Assembly: GCA_900546915.1 (NCBI GenBank)
Contig: UREY01000003.1
Span: forward strand, 1-64,000
Direction: 5' to 3'
From: an uncultured Eubacteriales bacterium
GTDB lineage: Bacteria; Bacillota; Clostridia; Oscillospirales; Oscillospiraceae
DNA length: 64,000 nucleotides
Shown: in pieces, positions 1 to 8,551 of the stretch
How positions within the stretch are numbered: the first letter of the stretch is position 1
Layout of the letters: every line of letters starts with the position of its first letter
Made by a program: the position numbers and the translations under genes
The notes under the pieces: model-generated
The model's database searches: none
What the model was told of the DNA's origin: nothing
The model's input: only the letters and a program-made list of their open reading frames with translations

Positions 1-95
1 TGGAGGGCTACGGCGACGGGACGGTCGGTCCCCAAAAGTCCGTAACCCGGGCGCAGATGGCCAAGTTCCTGACGATTCTTTCCCGAGATTTCTGA
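1..95 (+). CDS. C-terminal end of an SLH-domain protein (5' end outside window)
   Basis: The frame entering the window reads EGYGDGTVGPQKSVTRAQMA and ends with RDF and TGA at 93-95. This closely matches the last 31 residues of the SLH protein that follows (EGYEDGMLRPAATLTRAQMA), so it is the end of an S-layer-homology repeat. SLH triplets bind secondary cell-wall polymer and hold proteins on the cell surface. Two adjacent SLH proteins in the same orientation suggest a tandem pair of paralogues. Nothing more can be said because the rest lies upstream. Confidence 0.85.
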   Translation, partial: EGYGDGTVGPQKSVTRAQMAKFLTILSRDF

Positions 96-127
96 TTGCT
101 TCCTCAGGTTTCTCCTTTCTGTGATGC

Positions 128-162
128 GGAAAATCCCCTGTGGGTACCCCAGGGGATTTTCC
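128..162 (+). terminator. Hairpin after the upstream SLH gene
   Basis: A 13-bp perfect stem (128-140 with 150-162) with a 9-nt loop begins 33 bp after the stop codon. No U-tract follows on the plus strand, so it may be a weak terminator or a 3'-end stabiliser. Confidence 0.6.
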
Positions 163-371
163 ACGTAAAGGAGCGAATTATCGAGGTAATTTATAAATAC
201 GCAAAACAAATCGCGGCTCTCAGAGGGGAGGACTTGGAAATCCCGCCCGCCCCGGCAATCCGCCGGTTCTATACCCATATCCACACCGGTGGGCGCGGAG
301 CCTTCGGCCGGAACTTCCATAGGTAGAATCAGAGAGTTGCATTTGAAGGAAAAGGGCAAAAACCATACAAA

Positions 372-422
372 GTTCAAACATGGGGCTCTGCCCCGTTTGA
401 ACCCCCAAATGACGATTGGGGG
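372..422 (+). promoter_or_regulatory. Two adjacent inverted repeats in the leader of the subtilase gene
   Basis: GTTCAAAC (372-379) pairs with GTTTGAAC (395-402), enclosing GGGG-CTCTG-CCCC. The next inverted repeat, CCCCCAA (402-408) with TTGGGGG (416-422), abuts it and shares base 402. The ribosome site AAGGAGG starts only 9 nt later (431). The position fits an mRNA leader structure, an attenuator, or a small dispersed palindromic repeat, and no ligand-binding class is recognised. The remaining 163-371 stretch shows no convincing gene. Confidence 0.45.
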
Positions 423-444
423 AAATAAAAAAGGAGGATCCTAT

Positions 445-3400
445 ATGAAAAAAAGGCGAAACCTACCATCCCGGCTGTGCGCGCTTTTGCTGGCGGCAGT
501 GCTGTTGTGCTCTCTTGGAGTGCCTCAGGCTGCGGCTGCAGACCCTGCAGTCACCTGGTCTCAGGTGGACGGCAGCGCCGTCACAGCCCAGCTTCCGCTG
601 CAGAAGGCGGAGGAGGAAGCCGCCCCGGCGTACCGGGACACAGAAACCGTGCGCGTCTCCATTTTCCTGGAGGATGCGCCCACAATTTCCAAATTTGATG
701 TGCAAAACATTGCCGAAAATCAGGCGGCCCTGGCTTACCGGTCCGGTCTGGAGACCCGGCAGGAGACTCTGGCCCAGGCCATCTCCACCCAGGCCCTGGG
801 CGGAAAGCAGCTGGATGTGGTCTGGAATCTGACCCTGGCGGCCAACATCATCTCGGCCAATGTGGAATACGGCGAGATTGCGGCCATTGAGCAGGTTCCC
901 GGTGTGCAGCAGGTGCTCCTTGAGACCCAGTATGCGCCTGCGGTGGTGGATACCGATCTGCCGAACGACCCCAACATGTCCACCTCTTCCGCTATGATCG
1001 GCTCCAGCGCGGCCTGGGCAGCCGGTTATACCGGAGCCGGCAGCCGGATTGCCGTCATTGACACCGGCACGGATACGGACCATCAGTCTTTCAGCGCGGC
1101 CGGTTTTGACTACTCCCTGGCCAAGCAGGCGGAGCAGGCCGGCAAAACCGTGGCGGACTATAATCTTCTGGACGTCGAAGAAATCACCGGTGTGCTGGAT
1201 CAGCTCCATGTGGGCAAAGGCGTCACGGCGCTGCAGCTGTATCGCAACACCAAGCTTCCCTTTGGCTATAACTACATTGACAAGGACCTGGACATCACCC
1301 ATGACCAGGACCGGCAGGGAGAGCACGGCTCTCACGTGGCCGGTATTGCCACAGCCAACGCCTACATCCCCAATGCCGACGGGACATTTGCCGGCGCGCT
1401 GGATTCCGTGAAGGTCCAGGGTGTGGCTCCCGACGCACAGCTCATTACCATGAAGGTGTTCGGCAAGGCGGGCGGCGCTTATGACTCTGATTATCTGGCT
1501 GCCATCGAGGACGCCATTGTCCTGAAGTGCGATGTGGTCAACCTGTCTCTGGGCTCCTCGAACCCCGGCGAGGCGAGGCACGCCAAGGCGGAGTATCAGG
1601 CCATTCTGGACCGTCTGGCGGAGACCGGCATGGTGGTGTCCATTTCCGCCGGCAACGCCGGGTCCTGGGTGGAGTCGGCCCAAAACGCCGGATATCTCTA
1701 CTCCGACGATGTGAACATGGATATGGTGGGCTCTCCCGGCTCCTATACCAATTCCCTGTGTGTCGCATCCATCGACAATGCCGGCGCCACAGGCGAGTAT
1801 TTCCTGGTGGGGGACACCACTGTGGTCTACACCCAAAGCACCGGATTCCGGAACCAGCCCTTGGCCTCCATTGCCGGAGAACACGAGTATGTCCTCATCG
1901 ACGGCTTCGGCACGGAAGAGGACTTTGCAGCCGTTGCCGATGTTCTGGAGGGCAAGGTTGCCGTCTGCTCCCGGGGAGACACCTCCTTCTTCCAGAAGGC
2001 GGAGGCCGCTGTGGCCAACGGCGCCATTGCCACGATTGTTTATAACAATCAGCCCGGTATCATCAGCATGGACCTGACGGACTACACCAAGACAGCTCCC
2101 TGCGTCTCCGTGCTCCAGTCCGACGGCGCCATGATGAAGGCGGCAGCCACCCCGGTCACAGGGGAGGACGGGAAGGTTCTCTACTATCTGGGCCGGTTGG
2201 ACGTAAAAGAAGGAATCGGCTCCGCAATTTACACACCGGAGTACAACACCATGAGCAGCTTCTCCAGCTGGGGCATTCCCGGTTCCCTGGAGCTGAAGCC
2301 GGAAATTACGGCGCCCGGCGGCAACATTTACTCGGTCAACGGTTTGGTTGCCGGGGGCACGGCTTATGAGAACATGTCCGGCACCTCCATGGCCGCACCG
2401 CAGGTGGCCGGTATGGCGGCGCTGGTGGCGCAGTACATCCGGGAGGAGGGCCTGGCCCGGAAAACCGGTCTCACCCCCCGTCAGCTGGCCCAGAGCCTGC
2501 TCATGTCCACCGCCGTTCCGCAGATGGAGGATTACGGGGAGGACGGCCACGGTTATTATCCCGTCCTGCGGCAGGGCGCGGGCCTGGCCAATGTGGGCAA
2601 AGCCCTTGCAGCCGATTCCTACATCCTCATGGGCGAAGATGCCGGTGGGTCTTATGCAGATGGAAAAGTGAAGGTCGAGCTGGGCGACGACCCGGAGAGA
2701 AACGGTACATATACCTTCTCCTTCTCCATCCACAACCTGACGAATGAAGAAAAGACCTATGCCCTGTCTGCGGATTTCTTTACCCAGGATCTCTTTACCC
2801 ATGCGGTGAACAACGATGGAGATCAGGGCGATTACATGGACACCTGGACCACCGCGCTGGATGCGGAGGTGACCTTCGACGTGGGACAGGCGGTGACGGT
2901 TCCTGCAAACGGCTCTAAAGATGTGCAGGTAACGGTCCGGCTGACGGACGGCCAGAAGGCAGCTCTCAAGCAGTACCCCGCCGGCGCTTATATCCAGGGC
3001 TATGTGTACGCCAAGAGCGGGAGCACGGAAGAGGGCGTGGAAGGAACCGAGCACTCCATTCCGGTGCTGGGCTTCTACGGCAGCTGGAGCGAAGCTTCGA
3101 TGTTTGAGGTGGGCTCCCGCGTAGAGTACGATGCGGGCGCTGAGGTCCGCCTGCCCTATCTGGGCAACACCAAGGTCAACACGGCGGTGATTACCTATGC
3201 CGATGACCCCGGAACCAAGTACTACTTCGGCGGCAACCCCCTGGTGGCGGACGCCGGCTATATGCCGGAGCGCAACGCCATCAACAGCGAAAATGGAGAT
3301 CAGATCAGCCAGATCTCTGTTGCAGTCATTCGCAACGCCGCAGCCAGCCGCGTTCTGGCGGTCAACGAGACCAATCCGGGGGAACCCATGCTGGAAAGCT

Positions 3401-6400
3401 ACCCCGGCGCGATCAACTCTGCTTACTATCACACCAATGCCGGCTCTTGGCAGGATACCGTCACCACCCTCAACACCAATTTCGTACCCACAGGCGCCCA
3501 GGAGGGCGACCGGCTGGAGCTGTCCTTGACTCTGGCGCCGGAATACTACGTAGACGCCCAGGGTAATGTTCGGTGGGACGATTTGAAAGCAGGCGCGTCC
3601 ATGCGCATCCCCATGACGGTGGATAACACGGCTCCGGAGCTGCTGGATGTGAACCTCAGCCTGATGGGCAGCACCATGACCGTCAAGGCCCGGGACAACC
3701 GGTATGTGGCCGGTGTGGTTCTGTACAATGCATCCGGCACCAAGAGCCTGGCCATGACCGGCGCCATGCAGGACATTCAGCCCGGGGAAGCAGCGGACTA
3801 CACCCTGGACCTGGCCGGGGCGAACGGCAAGACGTTCCTGGTGAAGGTGTTCGACTATGCATTGAACGCCACCACCTACCAGGTGAAGCTGCAGACCGGC
3901 GGGGACGAGACTCTGCCGGACATGATGGCATTCCAGACCGGCAGCCGTGTGTGGATCGGCTTTGGCCCAGAGGAAAGCACGCCCACGGAGCTGACTTCCT
4001 CCGAGCAGGTCTATACCGCAGCCACTCATGTAGACGGCCTGGTCTTTGCCGCCACCAATCGCGGGGATCTGTACGTCCTGAGCGAGGAGGACCTGGGCAT
4101 GGAGACCTGTGTTGCCAACATGGGTGTGGTGCTCACAGATATGGCCTACGACCAGTCCACCTCCACCCTCTACGGCGTAACCGGGAACCATCTGGTCTCT
4201 GTGGACAAGCTCACCGGTGCAGTGACCGACCTGGCGGAAATCCCCTTCCCCACCAACACCCTGGCCTGCGACGGCAACGGCACGTTCTACAGCGCAGTCC
4301 ATGGCGACAGCAGCGAGGTCGGCAACCGGGGCTTTGTGTACGCCTATACCCTGGACACCCTGCAGGGCGGCGGAAACCTGGAATATGATTTTGACGGAGA
4401 CGGCAAGGTCAACGACAAGGACGGCCAGGCCATTCTGGATTATGTCACCGGTGTCCGGGACTCCATTCAAAACGCGGCCCATGCCGACCTGGACGGCAAC
4501 GGCGAGCTGACCTCCCGGGATGCCTACCTGTTTCTCAGCCAGTTCAGATCCGGAGCGTTCGGCGCGGCGCCCCAGCAGATTACCTCTAAAACGCGGAACA
4601 ACGTGAAGACTCTGGCGTGGAATCCCAACGACGGCCAGCTGTATGCCGTGACCTTCTCCACGTTGCGGAACAGTTCTCACGCGTATTTTTACAGCATGAA
4701 TCCGGAGACGGGTGCGGAGACGATGTACAAGGATTTCCGGACCGAAATCACTTCTCTCATCATTCCCCAGAAGACCACCGGCGGCAGCTGGACCACTCCA
4801 ACGGATGAGATCAGCGGCGTTCAGGTCGCTCCCCAGTCCATGACGCTGCTGAAGGGCTCCAGAAAAACCCTGTCGGCCAGAGTGCAGCCCTGGACGGCCA
4901 CAGACCGGACTGTGACCTGGACCTCTGCAAATCCCGAGATTGCCACGGTGGACGCCGACGGCGTGGTCACCGGTGTGAGCGCCGGTGAGACGGTAATCAC
5001 AGTTGCCTCCAAGCTGGATCCCCAGGTCACCGCCACCTGCAGCGTCACGGTGGACGCTTTGGATGTGACGCTGAAGGGCGCTCTGCAGGACGGAAATGGG
5101 AGCCCCATGCTTTTCAGCTGGAACATGGAGACGGACGACAATTGGGTGGCCGGTTTGCCGCTCAGCAGCTCCTTGGCTGCAGTGGCCTATGACAAGGTGA
5201 CGGACCGGCTGTATCTGCAGGATTCTGTGGACGGCTCCTGGTTCATGCATCAGGTGGATCTGACCACCGGCCAGGATACGGCCAAATCCAGCGCTGCCTG
5301 CGGCTTTGGTTTCGCCATGTCGGACCTGGTGGCACTGGAGAACTTCAATACCAAAGAAGAACCCGGTATGATGGCGGTTTCGCAGACCTATTTGATGAGC
5401 GCCTGCGACCCCCTGGGCAATACCTTCAACCAGGGCTGGGACCTGACCCAATATCTTACAGAGTATACCGGAGGCGCCAAGTTTGTGGCAGTCGCTTCCA
5501 TGGGAACGGAAACCAATGAAGAGGGCGTCCTCTGCGATTTGATCTATGCTCTGGACGATGCCGGCTATTTGTGGAGCTTCCAATATGATGGAAGCAGCTC
5601 CATCTCCTTCAACTTCATTCCTACGGATCTGACGAGTCTGAAGCTGCGCTTCCCCACCTACCAGAATTACCAGTATTGCTCTTTGGTTTGCGGCGATGAT
5701 GGGAATCTGTACCTGTCTTACTTCACCGGGGAGACCAATGAGTTCTACCGGCTGTCCTGGAACGCGGAGGAGGAGCTGTACGCCGCAGAACGGATTGGTG
5801 ATGTAGGCATCGACGTGTGGCCCGCAGCCCTGTACGCGGTGGAGACAAACGCTGCCGCTGCAGAGCAGGTAGCCGTGACCGGCATGCTGGAGAAGCCTTT
5901 GACGCTGGAGGCCCAGCCCATGCGCGCCGCCGCACCCATGTCTCAGGTCACCCCCCAGGAGGACGGGAAGACCGTGACCTTGACCATCACCGCCAAGGAC
6001 GGCCAGGGTGTCGAGGTGGATTCCAACAACGGTTTGATCACTGTCTCCTATGACAAGGCGGCTCTGGAGCTCCAAGAGGCGGCTGTGACCGGCGATTACA
6101 CCGCCCAGGTGACCGTCGCCGGGACTGTGACCTTGGGCTATGTGAGCGAGGAGGCCATTGCCGCCGGCAGCCCGGTCGCAACCCTGACCTTCACCTTGAA
6201 GAGCGGAGCCGATTCCGTCCTCACGGTGCAGCATCGGGAAATCAACGACGGCAAGCCCGCCTATACCGAGAAGCTGACTGTAGATCTGGAGTGCCCCTCC
6301 GAGGCATTTGTGGATCTGGATCCCAATCGCTGGTACCATGCATATACCGATTATGTCATTGCAAACGGTCTGATGAACGGGGTGGAGGAGACCCGCTTTG

Positions 6401-6849
6401 CGCCCAACGCCTCCATCACCCGCGGCCAGCTGGTGACCACCCTGTACCGCCTGGCAGGCGAACCCGAGGTGGAAGGGACGTCTTCCTTCACGGACGTGGA
6501 CAGCCATCGCTTCTACGCCGAACCCATAGCCTGGGCGGAAGAGCAAGGGATTGTTCACGGCGTAACGCCCACCACCTTCCGCCCGGAGGCCAGTGTCACC
6601 CGGGAGCAGGCAGCCACCTTCCTGTACCGGTATGTCACCGAGTACCTGAAGCTGGAGGCCGCAGAGGGCGCCGACCTGAAGGACTATGCAGACGGCGACA
6701 AGGTGATGAATTATGCCAAGACGGCCTTTGCCTGGGCTGTGGCAGAAGGGCTCTTTGAGGGCTACGAGGACGGCATGCTCCGTCCCGCCGCCACTCTGAC
6801 CCGGGCCCAGATGGCAAAGCTTCTGACCATCCTGGATCAGAATTTCTAA
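445..6849 (+). CDS. SLH-anchored S8 (subtilisin-like) peptidase with dockerin, Big_2 and cohesin-like modules
   Basis: 2134-residue secreted serine protease. The start is ATG 445, preceded by AAGGAGG. An upstream in-frame start is unlikely because the signal peptide (KKRRNLPSR then a hydrophobic core ending AAAAD) begins here. A propeptide-like region occupies about 60-155. The catalytic triad is Asp206 (AVIDTGTDTDH), His297 (GEHGSHVAG) and Ser648 (NMSGTSMAAP). A protease-associated-like insert lies between His and Ser. A type I dockerin-like double repeat (DFDGDGKVNDKD ... ADLDGNGELTSRD) is near 1314-1370, a Big_2 Ig-like domain near 1455-1535, a cohesin-like beta domain near 1835-1950, and three SLH repeats run from about 1952 to the end. 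The architecture resembles cell-envelope C5a-type proteases, and the protein is likely displayed on the S-layer to degrade proteins. Substrate is unknown. Confidence 0.92.
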   Translation: MKKRRNLPSRLCALLLAAVLLCSLGVPQAAAADPAVTWSQVDGSAVTAQLPLQKAEEEAAPAYRDTETVRVSIFLEDAPTISKFDVQNIAENQAALAYRSGLETRQETLAQAISTQALGGKQLDVVWNLTLAANIISANVEYGEIAAIEQVPGVQQVLLETQYAPAVVDTDLPNDPNMSTSSAMIGSSAAWAAGYTGAGSRIAVIDTGTDTDHQSFSAAGFDYSLAKQAEQAGKTVADYNLLDVEEITGVLDQLHVGKGVTALQLYRNTKLPFGYNYIDKDLDITHDQDRQGEHGSHVAGIATANAYIPNADGTFAGALDSVKVQGVAPDAQLITMKVFGKAGGAYDSDYLAAIEDAIVLKCDVVNLSLGSSNPGEARHAKAEYQAILDRLAETGMVVSISAGNAGSWVESAQNAGYLYSDDVNMDMVGSPGSYTNSLCVASIDNAGATGEYFLVGDTTVVYTQSTGFRNQPLASIAGEHEYVLIDGFGTEEDFAAVADVLEGKVAVCSRGDTSFFQKAEAAVANGAIATIVYNNQPGIISMDLTDYTKTAPCVSVLQSDGAMMKAAATPVTGEDGKVLYYLGRLDVKEGIGSAIYTPEYNTMSSFSSWGIPGSLELKPEITAPGGNIYSVNGLVAGGTAYENMSGTSMAAPQVAGMAALVAQYIREEGLARKTGLTPRQLAQSLLMSTAVPQMEDYGEDGHGYYPVLRQGAGLANVGKALAADSYILMGEDAGGSYADGKVKVELGDDPERNGTYTFSFSIHNLTNEEKTYALSADFFTQDLFTHAVNNDGDQGDYMDTWTTALDAEVTFDVGQAVTVPANGSKDVQVTVRLTDGQKAALKQYPAGAYIQGYVYAKSGSTEEGVEGTEHSIPVLGFYGSWSEASMFEVGSRVEYDAGAEVRLPYLGNTKVNTAVITYADDPGTKYYFGGNPLVADAGYMPERNAINSENGDQISQISVAVIRNAAASRVLAVNETNPGEPMLESYPGAINSAYYHTNAGSWQDTVTTLNTNFVPTGAQEGDRLELSLTLAPEYYVDAQGNVRWDDLKAGASMRIPMTVDNTAPELLDVNLSLMGSTMTVKARDNRYVAGVVLYNASGTKSLAMTGAMQDIQPGEAADYTLDLAGANGKTFLVKVFDYALNATTYQVKLQTGGDETLPDMMAFQTGSRVWIGFGPEESTPTELTSSEQVYTAATHVDGLVFAATNRGDLYVLSEEDLGMETCVANMGVVLTDMAYDQSTSTLYGVTGNHLVSVDKLTGAVTDLAEIPFPTNTLACDGNGTFYSAVHGDSSEVGNRGFVYAYTLDTLQGGGNLEYDFDGDGKVNDKDGQAILDYVTGVRDSIQNAAHADLDGNGELTSRDAYLFLSQFRSGAFGAAPQQITSKTRNNVKTLAWNPNDGQLYAVTFSTLRNSSHAYFYSMNPETGAETMYKDFRTEITSLIIPQKTTGGSWTTPTDEISGVQVAPQSMTLLKGSRKTLSARVQPWTATDRTVTWTSANPEIATVDADGVVTGVSAGETVITVASKLDPQVTATCSVTVDALDVTLKGALQDGNGSPMLFSWNMETDDNWVAGLPLSSSLAAVAYDKVTDRLYLQDSVDGSWFMHQVDLTTGQDTAKSSAACGFGFAMSDLVALENFNTKEEPGMMAVSQTYLMSACDPLGNTFNQGWDLTQYLTEYTGGAKFVAVASMGTETNEEGVLCDLIYALDDAGYLWSFQYDGSSSISFNFIPTDLTSLKLRFPTYQNYQYCSLVCGDDGNLYLSYFTGETNEFYRLSWNAEEELYAAERIGDVGIDVWPAALYAVETNAAAAEQVAVTGMLEKPLTLEAQPMRAAAPMSQVTPQEDGKTVTLTITAKDGQGVEVDSNNGLITVSYDKAALELQEAAVTGDYTAQVTVAGTVTLGYVSEEAIAAGSPVATLTFTLKSGADSVLTVQHREINDGKPAYTEKLTVDLECPSEAFVDLDPNRWYHAYTDYVIANGLMNGVEETRFAPNASITRGQLVTTLYRLAGEPEVEGTSSFTDVDSHRFYAEPIAWAEEQGIVHGVTPTTFRPEASVTREQAATFLYRYVTEYLKLEAAEGADLKDYADGDKVMNYAKTAFAWAVAEGLFEGYEDGMLRPAATLTRAQMAKLLTILDQNF

Positions 6850-6861
6850 GATCATCAAACG

Positions 6862-6906
6862 GGTGCTGTCTCAAGTGGATTCGAAAGAACCACAAGAGGC
6901 AGCACC
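6862..6906 (+). terminator. Hairpin downstream of the subtilase
   Basis: GGTGCTGTCTC (6862-6872) pairs with GAGGCAGCACC (6896-6906), with one G-U pair. The loop itself holds a small GTGG/CCAC pairing. It lies 12 bp after the stop codon and is followed by CTCTTCATTTCT, a poor U-tract. Confidence 0.55.
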
Positions 6907-6980
6907 TCTTCATTTCTCCGGAAAACCCCGGAGCGCAGAACCGGCAACGGCCTGCGGTCTCATGGTGGGGAATCCAAAAT

Positions 6981-7023
6981 ATGCTGCCCCATCCGGTCCG
7001 AAGGAACCGGTCTGGGGCAGCAT
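6981..7023. terminator. Bidirectional hairpin between convergent genes
   Basis: ATGCTGCCCCA followed by CCGGT pairs with ACCGG followed by TGGGGCAGCAT, a long stem with a 1-nt offset. It sits between the plus-strand subtilase and the minus-strand YARHG/small-peptide pair and could end both transcripts. Confidence 0.6.
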
Positions 7024-7042
7024 CTGCATGCTCCGGGTTATG

Positions 7043-7174
7043 TCATCCTGCAATCAGAGTCGTAGCCTCTGCCACGTGGTGCAGCATCAACCCGGCGCCG
7101 CAAAGTACCGTGCAGGTCAGCAGAGCCAGAAGCAGCATCACCACATAAGCCTGTCTTTTGGTCAAAGTATCCAC
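7043..7174 (-). CDS. Predicted 43-residue single-pass membrane peptide
   Basis: A GTG start at 7174 lies three bases after the stop of the YARHG gene. The run GAGGGGTAGGG over that stop can serve as ribosome site. The peptide opens MDTLTKRQAY, continues with a hydrophobic stretch (VVMLLLALLTCTVLCGAGL) and ends HHVAEATTLIAG. A basic N-terminus followed by one membrane segment fits a small membrane protein translationally coupled to the upstream gene. No family is recognised. The short length, GTG start and crowded ribosome site keep confidence moderate. Confidence 0.45.
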   Translation of the reverse strand: MDTLTKRQAYVVMLLLALLTCTVLCGAGLMLHHVAEATTLIAG

Positions 7175-7177
7175 CCC

Positions 7178-7879
7178 CTACCCCTCTGCAGCCTTTAAGG
7201 TCCACACGTTCTGCACCTCAATGTCGCTCATCACGCCGGTATCAAAGTTCTCCGGCGCAACGGTCCCTTCATACCAGCTGCAGCTGTTGAAATACGCCTG
7301 AATGTCCGGATCATGAAACAGGCGGCCATGGCGGGCAAAAATCTCGTTCCGGGCCAGGACCAGCTCCCAGAGAGACAGATGGCCGTAGTCCTCCCAGGTC
7401 AGATACTCTGTGCTGCTGTTGGGCAGAATATACCCCGTCACCGCACCGTCCGGCTCTGAGGAAGCAGGCTCCGTGGCGGGAGGCTCGGTGGCTTCCTCCT
7501 CCACAGCAGGCTCTGCGACCAAACCCGGCTCGCTCACCGGCTGGGTTACCGGCTCTGTAGGCGGCTGTGTCGCCGGCTGCGTGGCAGGCTCCGTCGTCGG
7601 TTCTGTAGCAGGTTCTGTAGCAGGTTCCGTCACCGGTTCCGTGGCAGGTTTCGTCACCTCCGGCTCCTCGTCCGGCTCCACCGGCGCTGAAGCCGGCGGA
7701 GCGGCCGGACTGGAAAACGGCCGGACCCACGTTCCATAGGACAGGCCGATTCCCACCAAAATGCCCAGGGAAAAAACCAACGCCAACGTCAGACCCATGA
7801 TCGCCGTCCGCTGCCCCCGACCGGCCATTGGCGGCCGACCCTTGGCGCGGCCGGATACCATTGCTTGCTGCTCGTCCAT
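7178..7879 (-). CDS. Membrane-anchored YARHG-domain protein with Thr/Pro/Glu repeat linker
   Basis: 233 residues. A short basic N-terminus is followed by one membrane segment (about 28-50, IMGLTLALVFSLGILVGIGL), then an extracytoplasmic linker of imperfect TEPA/TQPA/TEPV repeats (about 75-120). A C-terminal YARHG domain follows, carrying LARNEIFARHGRLF and NSCSWYEG from about 172 onward. YARHG domains occur in many Firmicute envelope proteins and their exact role is not established. The start ATG 7879 has only a weak ribosome site, and the internal ATG at residue 7 is an alternative. A good promoter lies upstream on the minus strand. Function is inferred only as cell-envelope associated. Confidence 0.85.
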   Translation of the reverse strand: MDEQQAMVSGRAKGRPPMAGRGQRTAIMGLTLALVFSLGILVGIGLSYGTWVRPFSSPAAPPASAPVEPDEEPEVTKPATEPVTEPATEPATEPTTEPATQPATQPPTEPVTQPVSEPGLVAEPAVEEEATEPPATEPASSEPDGAVTGYILPNSSTEYLTWEDYGHLSLWELVLARNEIFARHGRLFHDPDIQAYFNSCSWYEGTVAPENFDTGVMSDIEVQNVWTLKAAEG

Positions 7880-7922
7880 GAAATTTCACTCGCTTTCTTT
7901 GGTTAACCATAATTGGAATCCC

Positions 7923-7951
7923 ATTATATAAACTTTTTGTTGCGACAGCAA
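7923..7951 (-). promoter_or_regulatory. Sigma-70/SigA-type promoter for the YARHG gene
   Basis: On the minus strand, TTGCTG (7951-7946), a 17-bp spacer and TATAAT (7928-7923) precede the ATG at 7879. Confidence 0.65.
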
Positions 7952-8085
7952 TAGATTTTTTGGCAGAATTTCCCTCCGGCAAAAATTTTTATCCGGCCAT
8001 AAACAACAAGAACCGCCCCTACGGGTATCAGGCGGCAAGCAATCTCCACACATTCTGCAATTTTGTGAAAAAGGTCGGTCTAAAG

Positions 8086-8113
8086 TTGACAAATTTTCAG
8101 AACATGGTACAAT
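8086..8113 (+). promoter_or_regulatory. SigA-type promoter for the DUF4190 gene
   Basis: TTGACA (8086-8091), a 16-bp spacer and TACAAT (8108-8113) lie about 60 bp before the ATG at 8177. Confidence 0.7.
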
Positions 8114-8176
8114 AACTCTGCAAATTGCTCTCGCGGTCTTTTTGCAGAGAAAAACAAAAAGAGAAAGGAAATCGCT

Positions 8177-8470
8177 ATGGAAAATAACAACGCAAAAAGC
8201 TACTCCATCGCTGCCCTGGTCTGCGGCATTCTCGGAATCGTCGGCAGTTTCATTCCAGTGGTGTGCTACTTCACCTTTGTCCTGGCCATTTTGGGCATTG
8301 TGTTCGGCGTCAAGGGCCGGAAGCTGGCGCAGCCGGATCAAAAAGGATTGGCCACGGCCGGCTTTGTTTTGGGCATCATCGGCACTGTGATCGGCGCGCT
8401 CGGCATCATCTGCGTCGTCTGTGCCGTCGGTATTTTCAGCGCTGCCGGAACGGCCGGTATGCTGAGCTAA
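8177..8470 (+). CDS. Small DUF4190-type membrane protein
   Basis: 97 residues with a polar N-terminus (MENNNAKSYS) and two to three strongly hydrophobic, Gly-rich segments (ALVCGILGIVGSF, FVLAILGIVFGVKGRKLA, AGFVLGIIGTVIGALGIICV). The Gly-rich helices and the GVKGRK turn are typical of DUF4190 proteins, whose biochemical role is unknown. AAAGGAAA stands before the ATG, a clear promoter precedes it and a terminator follows, so it is a monocistronic unit. Confidence 0.8.
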   Translation: MENNNAKSYSIAALVCGILGIVGSFIPVVCYFTFVLAILGIVFGVKGRKLAQPDQKGLATAGFVLGIIGTVIGALGIICVVCAVGIFSAAGTAGMLS

Positions 8471-8486
8471 CCCGGTGCGACAGCGA

Positions 8487-8529
8487 AAAGGGGTTCTGCA
8501 AAGCTCTGTTTTGCAGCGCCCCTTTTTTA
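8487..8529 (+). terminator. Rho-independent terminator
   Basis: AAAAGGGG with CTGCAAA pairs with TTTGCAG and CCCC, followed by TTTTTT. It lies between the DUF4190 gene and lgt. Confidence 0.8.
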
Positions 8530-8551
8530 CAACCTGCTCAGGAGGCTTTCT

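Noticed and set aside
463..6858. A 2131-codon open frame on the minus strand opposite the subtilase
   Set aside because: It is an antisense shadow: it mirrors a GC-rich plus-strand gene with clear protease motifs, has no recognisable domain and has Gly/His/Val-skewed composition.
7530..7660. Repeat array in the YARHG gene as a CRISPR or tandem-repeat locus
   Set aside because: The repeats are short, imperfect and in frame, coding for Thr/Pro/Glu linker units. There are no spacers.
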